Positions 22,118 through 32,617 of a stretch of DNA of 64,000 nt are shown piece by piece. The stretch is from contig OY755191.1 in assembly GCA_963576735.1 (NCBI GenBank), forward strand, positions 11,933,608 to 11,997,607. Direction: 5' to 3'. The DNA comes from Bedellia somnulentella. Its lineage: Eukaryota > Arthropoda > Insecta > Lepidoptera > Bedelliidae. The stretch's first letter is position 1. Every line of letters begins with the position of its first letter. The position numbers and the translations under genes were made by a program. The notes under the pieces are model-generated. The model saw only the letters and a program-made list of their open reading frames with translations, made no database searches and had not been told where the DNA came from.

Positions 22118-22375
22118 AGCCTGTAGTTTTAATGTTTATTATGTTGTCATTGTGAAAAATATATTGATAATAATATAATATGTTACAAATTGTGGGTGAT
22201 TGCAATCTTATGATGATCTGAGGGTTTCATTATTGATGTTAAAGTGTTCATTATTTATTTATTAAATAACTATAATGACCCAATCATAAAGACTAACTTT
22301 TCAAGAAAGAAAACATATTTATTTTGTTTATCTATGTACTGTTTTATATTGATTTGTATTCAATCATACATTTGT

Positions 22376-22452
22376 ATTAGAATAGCACTACCCCATCTCT
22401 TCCGGTGGGTGTACGTAAGAGGCGACTAACGGTATTGGGGCTTTTAAGGGCT
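22376..22452 (+). repeat. SINE-A head fragment
   Basis: TAGAATAGCACTACCCCATC to GGGGCTTTTAAGGG only. Confidence 0.75.
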
Positions 22453-22559
22453 TATATAAATATATGTTATAAATATAGATAGATGGTTTCACGACGTTCA
22501 TTTCACTGGTGTAAGCAGAGTTTGTAGATAAAACTACATGTGGGTTCGTCATTCGTCTC

Positions 22560-22761
22560 CTACATACGTATACTCACGGCTATAAATCCCTTAAAGGGGT
22601 AGCCAGAGCTAGAGAATTAGAAATTCCTCAGCCACTTTTGGAAGTTGCGTGGGGGAGAGATGGTGAAATAAAGGTTGTTTGTGATGGGTCTCCAACCGCC
22701 TCTTACGTTCACCCACCGGAAGAAATGGGGTAGTGCTATTCGAAGCCGACACTACACAGCA
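22560..22761 (-). repeat. SINE-A with 40-base internal deletion
   Basis: Both ends are intact (CTCACGGCTATAAATCCC and GCCGACACTACACAGC). The block between CTCCAACCGC and CTCTTACG has been removed. A sense tail fragment lies at 22797-22856. Confidence 0.82.
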
Positions 22762-23277
22762 CCCATTTCAATTTCAACTTCATTATAAAAAAATCCTTAG
22801 CTGTGTCTACCCCTACTAGGGATTTATAGCCGTGAGTATATGTATGTTTGTATGTATTATAAAAAAATGAAGTAAAAATTACCAATATAATTGGTAGGTT
22901 TTTGTTAAGGAATTTATTCAGGTATGGGCAACCTTTGACTTATTGCGTGCCCAACTTTTTATAAATATATAGACGCGGGCCGGATAGAATACGAAAACAA
23001 ATATTTTTTTATTAATTTTAATGGATAATGTATTGTTACAATCAGTAAGACAGAGGCGTAAAGAGTCGTTGATTTCAGTGTTCAATTTATTTTTCTATTT
23101 TATGCAGCGCGCTTACCTAGATTCCACTCGAAATTTCAAAAGGTATAAAACTCCATTTTCGAATAGACTACACGTCATCATTCCCCAATTTTTGCCTGGA
23201 TTTCTCACTTAGTGTAAGAGAAAGTATCAGCTGAATAGCTATATATATAGAATATATAAGCCCTATTATATTTAGCA

Positions 23278-23361
23278 TACATACATACATATACTCACGG
23301 CTATAAATCCCTTAACGGGGTAGCCAGAGCTTTGGAATGAGAAATTCCACTTTTGGAATAT
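23278..23361 (-). repeat. SINE-A tail fragment
   Basis: (ATAC)n, CTCACGGCTATAAATCCC to GGAATGAGAAATTCC. Confidence 0.75.
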
Positions 23362-23477
23362 TTAGCGTGACAATATATTGCCTTAGTAAATTAACTTCTG
23401 AAAGTTTTCGCTTCCCTTTGGGGAAAAGAAAAACGGTGGACTGTTGTGAAGATGGAATGCATAAAAATATAGTTATT

Positions 23478-23722
23478 CGCCGTGTAGTGTCGGCTTAGAA
23501 TAACACTACCCCATTTCTACCCGTGGGTGATCGTAAGAGGCGACTAAGGGTATAGGGGCTTTTTAAGTGATTTTTGGGCGATGTGGTTGGAGACCCGTCA
23601 CCAAAAACATTAATTATTACCACCTTTTCCCCAATCAACTTCCAAAAGTGGCTGAGGAATTTCTCATTCCAAAGCTCTGGCTACCCCGTTAAGGGATTTA
23701 TAGCCGTGAGAATATGTATGTA
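23478..23722 (+). repeat. SINE-A, full length
   Basis: GCCGTGTAGTGTCGGC to CCGTGAGAATATGTATG. It belongs to the subfamily with CCCGTGGGTGATCGTAAG, like 15951, 26828, 30240 and 41624. Confidence 0.85.
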
Positions 23723-23872
23723 GAATAGAATAGAATAGAATAGAATAGAAAAGTTCTTTGTTGCACATCGAAAAGGAGAAATATTTACAAATAAACAGAA
23801 TTAAATTTAAAAAAGTACAATTGGCGGTCTTATCACTAAAAGCGATCTCTTCCAGACAACCTTTGAATGGAG
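23723..23872 (-). repeat. LINE 3' end with (AGAAT)n tail
   Basis: This is the reverse of the block at 7583-7705: an AGAAT run, then TTGGCGGTCTTATC and AAAGCGATCTCTTCC. Confidence 0.6.
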
Positions 23873-24465
23873 AGGTCAATAAATTAATGTCATGTGAGAT
23901 AGATTTCCAACAACATGGTGTAACTGATAACTATGCGTTAATCTACACAATGTATGTATGTATGTATGTGTAGTTATATCCGTAGGAGCAAGAAAGTTCG
24001 ATTACATTTTAATTTCTCTCAAAGTCGTTTAGTATTATACTCTTACTTAAACTGTGTGATGTATTTTTTCATTTTAGTTTAAATAACTTTTTATATTTTA
24101 TGAATTTATAGATTAATTGTGTTTGTTTCTTCATAGATAAACATATTTTCTTCCTTTTTTATTACTTTCTAGCTAACGGGTGCACTGTAAAAGCCCCACA
24201 AAACATTTATTCGTATGATTGTGTAAAGGAAATGATGAGACGAAACCTACCAGTTTTTTAGGCGGACCAATGATTTTGTATAGCGAGTGCGTTATTACTA
24301 ACATGGAAGGCTTCACTGGGTTAACGAAAATAACGATTTACTCGGATAATAGCGAGTTGCTTATACAAAAGAACTGAGAGCCCTTTTTCAAAACCAATTA
24401 CGTACGTAACACGAATTGGCACTGTTTTTTTATTGAATGTATTGTATGTTTTATATAATTTGTTA
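23873..24465. other. No feature recognised
   Basis: A short (TATG)n run at about 23951-23970 is the only pattern. The 24160-24420 part is less AT-rich and may be host sequence, but no exon could be supported. Confidence 0.3.
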
Positions 24466-24572
24466 TTATTGATGGATGTAAACGAAGCTAGAGAGGTTTG
24501 CCAGGATCGTACGAAGTGGCGATCGATAGTCTCTGCCTACCCGCGTATAGAACTTAAGGCGTAAGTATGTGT
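24466..24572 (+). repeat. LINE-C 3' terminal fragment
   Basis: It encodes MDVNEAREVCQDRTKWRSIVSAYPs and ends in GGCGTAAGTATGTG. Confidence 0.75.
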
Positions 24573-24649
24573 TATATATTTGCTGCAAATTCTTTAATTT
24601 TGATGCTCTGGACTATCCTTTTTTATAGGATTTATAGTTTCAAGTAAAG

Positions 24650-25013
24650 GTAGCCAATGTCACTAACCTTTTCTAAGAGAGGGTAACTAAGGGAACGGGG
24701 CTTATTTAAGTGGTTTTCAGGCGATGCCATTGGAGACCCATCAACAACAATTTATTTTTTTCCACCATCTTGTCCCCTATCAACTTCTAAATATGGCTGA
24801 GGAGTTTATCGCCCGATTTCTGAATTGAGTATTCAAGCTGAGAACGACTTGAGTATCGTTTTGTTTCATTCAGTTGTTAAGATTTCAATGCGACAGAACG
24901 ATACTTAAGTTGTTCTCAGCTGGAATACTCAATTAAGAAATCGGTCGTATAGCTCTGATGCTCTGGCTACCCCTTTTTGGGATTTATGGCCATGAGTATG
25001 AGTATGAGTATGT
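24650..25013 (+). repeat. SINE-A, older subfamily, interrupted by a MITE
   Basis: The body runs to GGCTGAGGAGTTTAT at 24809 and resumes at TATAGCTCTGATGCTCTGG after 24947. A further SINE-A tail relic precedes it at 24592-24648. Confidence 0.75.
24810..24947. mobile_element. 138-bp palindromic MITE
   Basis: The two halves are imperfect inverted copies over roughly 60 bases: CGCCCGATTTCTGAATTGAG at the left, CTCAATTAAGAAATCGGTCG at the right. TAT flanks both sides (24807-24809, 24948-24950). It interrupts a SINE-A at a defined point, so its borders are clear. It has no coding capacity. Confidence 0.85.
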
Positions 25014-26229
25014 AATGCAAAAGTTGAAAACATATAGGTATTTTTTATAACAATATTATAGTGGTTTACGTTCCAGTATAAAAGAAACATCTTAATAATT
25101 TGTTTCTTTTTTTAGACCACCGAGAAAAAAGCAAGATTTACCCTTTTCAATATCATACGAGTGGTTAGATCAGAAGCTCTAAATTCGTTTTTTGTACACA
25201 ATAGATGTGGTAATAACAATTTGTCTCGTCAACGACAATGCCATTCGGATAAGTGAATAGGTTTTATTGTGCTATTCCTTAACATACAGTTGTCACGCGA
25301 CTTCGCTTGTCAATAAAACGGCTCGTTTTACTCTTAGTATTTTAATGCAGTCAGCTTTAAATATACTTAATCCTATCTTTTCATGTGTGTGTTGTTGTAG
25401 TCAGTAAAGGGTGTGGGGCTTTGAAATGATTGTTAGGCATTGTCCCTACATCACTCACCATCAATTATCGAAAGAAGTCTAAGAATTTAATATTCTAAAA
25501 CTCACATTACCTTTTTTTATTCATTACCGTGAGTATAGACCACAAGATTGGTTATATCATAGTGAACCAATGCTAGATTCAATTAGAATTACTAGACGGG
25601 GATCATATACATTTAAATGCACTTAGTAAGAAACTGTCAATTTTAAATCCGATACAATTACACGTCAGTTAAAGCTTCAACAGAAAAACCGGGATGAAAA
25701 TTTCATTGAAAAACCGAAAATGTGCAAATAAAGAATGATTTAAACGTGCCCGGTTACCGGTCCAAACCGGATTTTAAAACAATTATCCGTACTGGTATCG
25801 GCCGGCGGACGCCACGGGAGGCACGGGAGGCAGGGGAGCCAGGGGAAAGATGAGACAGGGAAATGACGTCACATCACATATATCACGAAATGACTGGGTC
25901 GTGTTAAATTTTAATGCGATGCGATATTACTAATCTGGAATGTTTTTGTCATTAAAAGTTATGATTGAATTCTATTTTCGTTAGTTTTATTTGTTCCGGA
26001 TCTAGTATTGCCTCTTTCTTACTTTAGTGCCTAGTTTTGATGATGTGATCAATGTGAAATTGTTAAATTTTTGTGGGTAGGTTAAAAAATATAGAGATAA
26101 GATGGTTTTACTAGGAATGAAAGGACGAAAGAGGTATTTAAAGTGGATATGTATGACAATCTAAATAGAAATCAACCGTGTAGTTGTACAGTGTTGGTTT
26201 CGAATAGTAGTAATAAAAACTGGTCATCC
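25014..26229. other. Mostly unassigned; one decayed SINE-A
   Basis: A strongly diverged sense SINE-A can be traced at 25391-25542 (GTGTGGGGCTTTGAAATGAT, ACCGTGAGTATA). The rest, including the less AT-rich 25740-25900, shows no gene. Confidence 0.35.
25864..25871. promoter_or_regulatory. CRE-like palindrome
   Basis: A perfect TGACGTCA stands just downstream of a GC- and purine-rich run (25800-25855, GGGAGGCACGGGAGGCAGGG). It may mark host regulatory DNA. No transcript start is evident. Confidence 0.25.
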
Positions 26230-26405
26230 ATATAATAAATAAAATAAAATAAAAATATCATTTATTTCAAAATAAAAAGATAAATCTTTGTTTTTTGAAC
26301 GTCAAATTTTAACTTCATACTAAGTTTACTTCGGATTCGAAAGGTGTTTTGTTGACAGAAGAACCCGTAAGAAACTCGTCAATCGTAAACTTTACGCACA
26401 AATGC
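26230..26405 (-). repeat. LINE 3' UTR end, antisense
   Basis: AATAAAATAAAA, TTTGAACGTCAAATTTTAAC and AAAGGTGTTTTGTTGACAGA resemble the 3' UTR of the LINE at 55883-57690 read in reverse. It is only the last 170 bases. Confidence 0.5.
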
Positions 26406-26616
26406 ATTAAAAGTGTATATGTATGTAATGCCATGTCATGAGCCTGGCTTTTTCTAAATGCAGTATGTTGTGATTGTTAGTTTTTTTTTTTTCAAACCAA
26501 TACATATTTTTATGAGTTGTCAAACAATCAAAATAATGACACAAAATGTTCTCATGTAAATAAAAAAATAATTATGCATACATAATCAAAATAAATCCAT
26601 TTTCACATGAAAAAAT

Positions 26617-26701
26617 TCAGATAGATGTGACTTTTAAAGATGTAGGTAACATCTATGTGACTTTTAAAGATGTAGGTAACATCTTTAAAAGTCACATAGA
26701 T
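26617..26701. repeat. Perfect 23-bp hairpin beside a 30-bp tandem repeat
   Basis: Arms 26651-26673 and 26679-26701 are exact inverted copies with the 5-base loop AGGTA. The left arm sequence also occurs once more immediately upstream as a direct repeat unit. Confidence 0.8.
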
Positions 26702-26827
26702 ATAAATACAAAAAAAAATACAGTTTAATGGAAGTCCCCTTTTATGAATTTTCAAGCTCATATAGGTGTTGCCATTATCGATATCGGGCAAAATTTTCAA
26801 AAAAAACCCTTTGTTTTTTTTAGTATT

Positions 26828-27026
26828 TACATACATACATACATATACTCACGGCTATAAATCCCTTAACGGGGTAGCCAGAGCTTTGGAATGAGAAATT
26901 CCTCAGCCACTTTTGGAAGTTGATTGGGGAAAAGATGGTAACATTAAATGTTTTTGGTGACGGGTCTCCAACCACATCGCCCAAAAATCACTTAAAAAGC
27001 CCCTATACCCTTAGTCGCCTCTTAGG
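26828..27026 (-). repeat. SINE-A, head-truncated
   Basis: (TACA)n to CTTAGTCGCCTCTTA, then unrelated GGGCCGGCGC sequence. Confidence 0.82.
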
Positions 27027-27188
27027 GCCGGCGCTGACTGCCGGCATGGCATGGCAAAGGATTTCGGCACAGATACAGCATTCCCAATCCCATTTTTTTT
27101 AGTATTTCTTGTCATAAAAAAGGGTAAGGCTACATACCATTTACCATATGTGCATTAAGCGGAGCAGCAATTACAAATGATAAAAAAT

Positions 27189-27371
27189 ATGGTTGTGTTC
27201 AGAATAACATTACCCATTTCCTTACGTGGGTGTAAAAGGCGGCTTAAGATTGTTGGGTGATACGGTTAGACCCATCACAAACAACCCTTAATTTGAAAAC
27301 CTTTCCCCACTACATTTTCAACTACAACTGAAGAACTTATAATTTTGAACCAGTACATGTATGTATATAAG
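27189..27371 (+). repeat. SINE-A, strongly diverged
   Basis: CAGAATAACATTACCCATTT, TTGGGTGATACGGTTAGACC and the final TACATGTATGTATA still align. Confidence 0.6.
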
Positions 27372-27389
27372 TATCCTTAATTAGTTTTT

Positions 27390-27512
27390 TTACTGCATGA
27401 AAACCTCATGTGGGGATTATTACTAATCAATTAAGGAAAGATAAATTTTCGACGCAGCGGATGTCCTGGGTTTGAATCGTGCTGGTGTCGAAATTTTTAT
27501 TTCCTTTATCTG
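27390..27512 (-). repeat. Family G hairpin, short and decayed
   Basis: CATGAAAACCTCATGTGGGG and TTTTCGACGCAG on the left pair with GTGTCGAAATTTTTATTTCC on the right. Confidence 0.65.
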
Positions 27513-28666
27513 CTATATTGCCACAATGACATTTCAGACAACCACCTTAAATACGCATTGCAAGTGACACGTCGCTAACTTAGTAGCGTCATCTGAAAGT
27601 GAGATAATTCCCTAGCAAAGAAAAGGTAATAGTTTTTTCTTGAAAAAGGGTGACAAATGCGACCGAGGATAAAGATTTCGGTAAAAAACAGCTTACGGAA
27701 GTTTTTGTAAGGCAAGCAAATGAAAAGAGTTAGTCCCATTAATACTCGACGGTGAACAACTGTGCGGGTTGCCAGGTGTAATTATTTTCCTTTAGTTATC
27801 GGAAATGTGAGTTTTTTATTTATTTTATAATAATGGAAATAAATATAAGTCATATTATGAAATAAGTTTCATACATATGTAACAGAAAATTTTGCATCGC
27901 ATTTGTCTGTATAGAATATATCTTGATGATCGTGAATCTTCATAAGCATTACGGAATCGGTTTAATCAATTATGAGTAACTTTTTTTTAAAACTGTAATC
28001 AGTAATTCAAATTTTAAGTATGTTTTAGTTATTACACGATGTTGCAACAGAATATGAAAAAAAGGACTTATTATAATCATAATATATAATCGATTCTAGC
28101 TCAAAAGACGTACTTCTGTTAGTAAACCTTGTTGAATTGAAAACGTGATGATTCTAAAAGTGGAATTTGTAAAAAAATCAGCACAAAATAGGAATCGAAT
28201 CGAACATACACAATTGACTAAATTCACACGTTAATATAATGACTATTAATGACAGTAAATAGTAACTGTATCTGTGTGACTTGCAAATACTGTATACAAT
28301 ATCTGCATTATTTTAAAAAAAATATAAAAACTCGTGTTTCCTTATGAAATATCTCCAAACAGCTGACAACCCAGTCGTCAGAACCACTTACCGGGTGGCC
28401 AGGCACAACCAGCAATTTATCCTTTCTACGTTATATCATCCTTTTTATTAACCCGAGCGCTAATTAAACCTATCCACGCGTCCCGGCGGACCAACTCGTA
28501 ATGTTTTATAATAAATATAAGTTATATTTAATACTGTAGTGTTTGTGTTTCAGGTTTCTTGTTGGTGGACAATTGGATGTTTTGTAATTAGGTTTGGGAA
28601 AGGTGGATTGTATTAGGTAATATTTTGTTATTTTAAAAGTGAATACCTTATTTTAGGAGGCTAGAA
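27513..28666. other. No feature recognised; possible host sequence
   Basis: The 28370-28510 part is less AT-rich, and its minus strand contains CCCGGTAAGTGG, a good splice-donor match. No supporting frame or acceptor was found. Confidence 0.3.
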
Positions 28667-28902
28667 ACATACATATACTCTCGGCTTTAAATCCCTATAA
28701 GGGGTAGCCAGAGCTTTAGAATTACAATTTTACTAGCCACTTCTGAAAGTGAAGTGGAAAAAGATTGTAAAATAATAAATAGTTTCTGATGGGTCTCCAG
28801 CAACATCGCACAACAAACACTTAAATCTTCTAATACCCTTAGTCGACGCTTCACCTACGGGAAGAAATGGTAAATGATATTCTAAGCCGACACTACACAG
28901 CA
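28667..28902 (-). repeat. SINE-A, diverged, full length
   Basis: CTCTCGGCTTTAAATCCC to GCCGACACTACACAGC. Confidence 0.75.
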
Positions 28903-28910
28903 TTTTTATA

Positions 28911-29119
28911 TCCACACTAATATTATAAAGGCGAAATTTTCTTTGATTGTAATGAATAGGCTCAAAAACTACATAACCGATTTTAAAAATTCTTTTACCA
29001 ATGGAAAGCAAGGACTTTCAGAAGCAACATAGGTTATAAACCATCACGCTTAACATCATAGGGGGTAAGCCGTGTAAAATAATTAACACCATCTCTGCAA
29101 AGTCGGGGCAGACCACTAA
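28911..29119 (+). mobile_element. Non-autonomous Helitron-like element
   Basis: It begins TCCACACTAATATTATAAAG and ends GTCGGGGCAGACCACTAA, with host A before and T after. This fits the TC...CTRR, A/T-target rule of Helitrons. The internal GGCTCAAAAACTACATAACC is familiar from lepidopteran Helitron-like repeats. Confidence 0.6.
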
Positions 29120-29191
29120 TATATTATATATATATTCCTTGGGAATAATTAGGGAATCGGTTTGTATTTTATGAGCCTTATTATAATACTT

Positions 29192-29432
29192 ACATTCACA
29201 TATTCACGGCTATTAATCCCTAGAACGGGTAGCCAGAACTTCAGAATATGAAATTCCTCAGCCACTCAAGGAACTTGAGTGGGGAAAGATTGTTAAATAA
29301 AAGTTATTAGTGATGGGTCTCTAGCCGCATCACACAACAACTTCTTCTTAGCCCCAAAACACTTAGTCGCCTCTTACGAACACCCATGGGTCGAAAAGCG
29401 GTAGTGCTATTCTAAGTCGACACTACACAGCA
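29192..29432 (-). repeat. SINE-A, diverged, full length
   Basis: TTCACGGCTATTAATCCC to GTCGACACTACACAGC. A SINE-B fragment (AGTGATGTTCAGAAATATT) follows at about 29497-29560. Confidence 0.75.
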
Positions 29433-29628
29433 ATTTTAATACTAACTATCATATCTTTTCTATTTATAAGGGACGATGAAACATAGATTCACATATCACC
29501 TAGCACTAACACTTGAGGAAAAGTGATGTTCAGAAATATTAATACCGATTAACGGATATATTAATAAGCATATGAAACCTATTACACAGGTGTCCGAAGT
29601 ATAAAAAATAAAAAGGGCATGTATGAAC

Positions 29629-29871
29629 ATACATACATACATACATATACTCACGGTTATAAATCCCTAGAAGGGGAAGCCATAGCTAAGGAATTAGAAA
29701 TTCCTCAGCCACTTTTGGAAGTTGCGTGGGGAAAAGATGGTGATACTCGTACAAAGGTTGTTGGTGAAAATCCCCAAAATCTTTCAAAAGCCCCAATACC
29801 GTTAGTCGCCTCTTACGTACACCCACTGGCAGAAATGGGGTAGTGTTATTCTAAGCCGACCCTACACAGCA
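29629..29871 (-). repeat. SINE-A, full length
   Basis: (ACAT)n, CTCACGGTTATAAATCCC to GCCGACCCTACACAGC. Its right flank (AAAATATATAAATGG) recurs beside the copy at 31550. Confidence 0.82.
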
Positions 29872-29910
29872 AAAATATATAAATGGAAACTTAACTCGAG
29901 AATAAATTCG

Positions 29911-30215
29911 AGAAAAAAAATTTCGACACAGGCGGGATTCGAACCCGCGACCTCGGGTATACGCCCCCGTCGCTCTTGCCAATTGAGCTACCGTGTCAAT
30001 GGCTGCCAGCGCGAAATTCTTCTATCCTTTATTTCTTTTACACGTTTTAGTAGTGTTTGCGTTTCCTACCTCCGAATTTTTTACTTATTCGGAAGGCCAC
30101 TTGTCTATCTTTTCAGATAGAATGCAAATGTTGAAAACGCCTAACTAACACATAATTTAAATCTTTTTGTTCATGAAAACCTCATGTGGGGATTATTACT
30201 AATATATAAAGAATA
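29911..30215 (+). repeat. Family G element, long form
   Basis: It holds the tRNA-like segment antisense (GATTCGAACCCGCGACC, TTGAGCTACCGTGTC), the head region (CCGAATTTTTTACTTATTCGG hairpin) and then the outer tail AATTTAAATCTTTTTGTTCA. The right-hand arm is truncated. Confidence 0.75.
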
Positions 30216-30239
30216 AATTTATTTATTAATTTTATTTAT

Positions 30240-30485
30240 TCTTTATACATAAATATACTCACAGCTATAAATCCCTTAACGGGGTAGCCAGAGCTTTGGA
30301 ATGATAAATTCCTCAGCCACTTTTGGAAGTTCATTGGGGAAAAGATGGTAATAATAAATGTTTTTGGTGACGGGTCTCCAACCACATCGCCCAAAAACCA
30401 CTTAAGAAGCCCCATATCCTTAGTCGCCTCTTACGATCACCCACGGGCAGAAATGGGGTAGTGTTATTCTAAGCCGACACTACAC
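30240..30485 (-). repeat. SINE-A, full length
   Basis: CTCACAGCTATAAATCCC to GCCGACACTACACG, of the TGATCGTAAG subfamily. Confidence 0.83.
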
Positions 30486-30509
30486 GATTATTTAACAATA
30501 ACAATACGT

Positions 30510-30640
30510 ATATATACGTCATCCAAGATTAAGAAACAATCATTCATATTTATCATATTATTTTTACTCAGCGGGATTCAAACCTATGACATCAGGACAG
30601 AAGCTAGTCAACTAACCACTAGGCCACGGACCACAGACCA
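30510..30640 (-). repeat. SINE-E, tRNA-derived
   Basis: Read on the minus strand, GTGGCCTAGTGGTTAG is a good box A and GGTTTGAATCCCGC a good box B, followed by the body. The second copy is at 44440-44648. Confidence 0.7.
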
Positions 30641-31121
30641 ACCCAGAGGATTATCTATGCCACGGACGTAGTCATAAATCAAGTTACCTATCCATTAAGT
30701 TTTATTAGTCTTGGTATTATGACTAAACCGTCGAATTAACATTTTACTCAATTTCATTAACGCGATTAAGATACAAGATGTTTTACTATATCCGACATTT
30801 ATGTCCATTCAGATGACATCACGAGATAAACAAAAATAACTCTTAAATGAAAGCGGGCATAACTCAAAATCACATACCGTAACTTTCTCAGATGCTTTAA
30901 TAGGTAACCGTCAATTTATGGTGTTCTATTTTTGAAAATGCGGTGAATGAAATAATGCGTTTGGTGTTGAAAATAATGATGTATTAAACTCACGGTCGTG
31001 TTTTTATGAAGGGGTGTACACATACAGGTTACTGCAGCTAGTCTATCAAGAAAAATGTTTCATCAATATATTTGTTTGACAACATTAAACAATATTGAAT
31101 GTAAAATATTGTAAATTTAAG
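30641..31121. other. No feature recognised
   Basis: AT-rich sequence without a recognised element. Confidence 0.3.
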
Positions 31122-31357
31122 TCAGTGATGGGTCTCCAGAAACACATGCCAACAAACTTTAAAAAGTCCCATAATTCTAAGCGTCTAAGCTTTATACAGC
31201 CCATAACAAAAAGTAACAAAATCAATACATACGGACTATAGGATAACATAGAAATTATCCTTAAACCGTATCTTGCAATAACCGCCTAAAAAGCGTCTTT
31301 CTTCCCCTTTATAGCTTAGACAGGGTAATGCTATTTTAAGCCGATATTACACGGCTA
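31122..31357 (-). repeat. SINE-A, decayed and interrupted
   Basis: GTGATGGGTCTCCAGAAACA, then unrelated bases, then GCTATTTTAAGCCGATATTA are all that remains. Confidence 0.5.
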
Positions 31358-31549
31358 TAGACAAATATTAAAATATGTTTTAAATTGGTCTTCCGTAACA
31401 AGTAAGATAAACAAGTCCGAGATCGGATAAAATGTATATTTATAAAACAGCCGGACAGAATGTTTATTGTTCTAGTGATTGCTACCGCGTTGTTTTGTTA
31501 CTGTTACATCTCTGTTTTGACGATGGATACGATTCGAACTTGTATATGT

Positions 31550-31807
31550 TACATACATACATATACCTACGGTTATAAATCCCCAGAAGGGGTAGCCAGA
31601 GCTAAGGAATTAGATATATATAGAAAATCCTCAGCCACTTTTGCAAGTTGAGTGGGGAAAAGATGGTAAAAATAAAGGTTTTTGGTGATGGGTCTCCCAC
31701 CGCATCGCCCAAAAATCCCTCAAAAGCCCCAATACCGTTAGTCGCCTCTTACGTACACCCACCGGAAGAAATGGGGTAGTGTTATTCTAAGCCGACACTA
31801 CACAACA
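31550..31807 (-). repeat. SINE-A, full length
   Basis: (ACAT)n to GCCGACACTACACAAC. The left flank GAACTTGTATATGTT recurs at 31869 as GAACTTGTATAGGTT, so the copy lies in a local duplication. A LINE-C scrap (AAGTTTGCAAGGATCAGGCA) lies at 31835-31866. Confidence 0.82.
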
Positions 31808-31883
31808 AAAATATATAAATGAAGACTTAGCTCGAGAAGTTTGCAAGGATCAGGCAAAGTGGAAATTGAACTTGTATAGGTTA

Positions 31884-32055
31884 CATACATACATATACTT
31901 ACGGCTACAAATCACCAGAAGGTGTACACGGCTATGAATACCTAAAGGAGGTAGCCAGAGCTTCGGAATAAAAAATCTTCAGCCACATTTGGAAGTTGAT
32001 AGGGGACAAGATGGTATAAATAAATTATCTTTGGTAATGGGTCTCACTGGAGTCT
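31884..32055 (-). repeat. SINE-A, partial, with duplicated left end
   Basis: ACGGCTACAAATCACCAGAA is followed at once by a second ACGGCTATGAATACCTAAAG start. The copy breaks off at GGGTCTCACTGG. Confidence 0.65.
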
Positions 32056-32617
32056 CCAGTTTTGGAGTACCCAGGTTTTAACTGGATAGTGTACTTACGT
32101 AATAGGGGGCAGGCCTATCATGCAGTAAGAGGCTATACCATTTTGTAATAATGCACTGTCACAGGAATAAGAACAAACCTAAATCGATGAGACAACTTTT
32201 CCGAGAGGGTTTCCTAACCGTTAACATCGATAAATTTACCACATTTATGACTTGCCGTGTAGTGCCGGCTTAGAATGTCGCTACCCCTTTCTACCCACGG
32301 GTGTCGTAAGAGGCGACTAAGGGTATTGCGGCTTTTTATTGGATTTTTGGGTGATGCGGTTGGAGACCACCAAAAACCTTTATTTTTACCATCTTTTCCC
32401 CACTCAACTTGCAAAAGTGGCAGAGGAATTTATGATTCCTTAGCTCTGGCTACCCCTTCTAAGGAAATATAGCCGTGAGTATATGTATGTATGCATGTAT
32501 TTATGACTCTAGAAATGATACACTGTATAGGCCCGACACGGGATTTGAACCCACACGCCTCTCTGTATGATAGGCGTCTTCTCACTGATCTATCATGATT
32601 GTTGTACCCGATAGACG
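32056..32617 (-). repeat. SINE-B, diverged, hosting a SINE-A
   Basis: The body covers 32056-32252, and the tRNA-like head 32509-32617 (GGGATTTGAACCCACACGC). A SINE-A with target duplication ATTTATGACT sits between them. Confidence 0.75.
32253..32498 (+). repeat. SINE-A with 10-bp target duplication inside SINE-B
   Basis: ATTTATGACT lies at 32243-32252 and 32499-32508. The copy runs from GCCGTGTAGTGCCGGC to GTGAGTATATGTATGTATGC. Confidence 0.88.

Noticed and set aside
23723..23750. AGAAT microsatellite as an independent feature
   Set aside because: It is the tail of the adjacent LINE 3' end, as the mirrored copy at 7583-7705 shows.
28370..28510. Minus-strand host exon with CCCGGTAAGTGG donor
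   Set aside because: The donor match stands alone; no start codon, acceptor or conserved frame could be linked to it.
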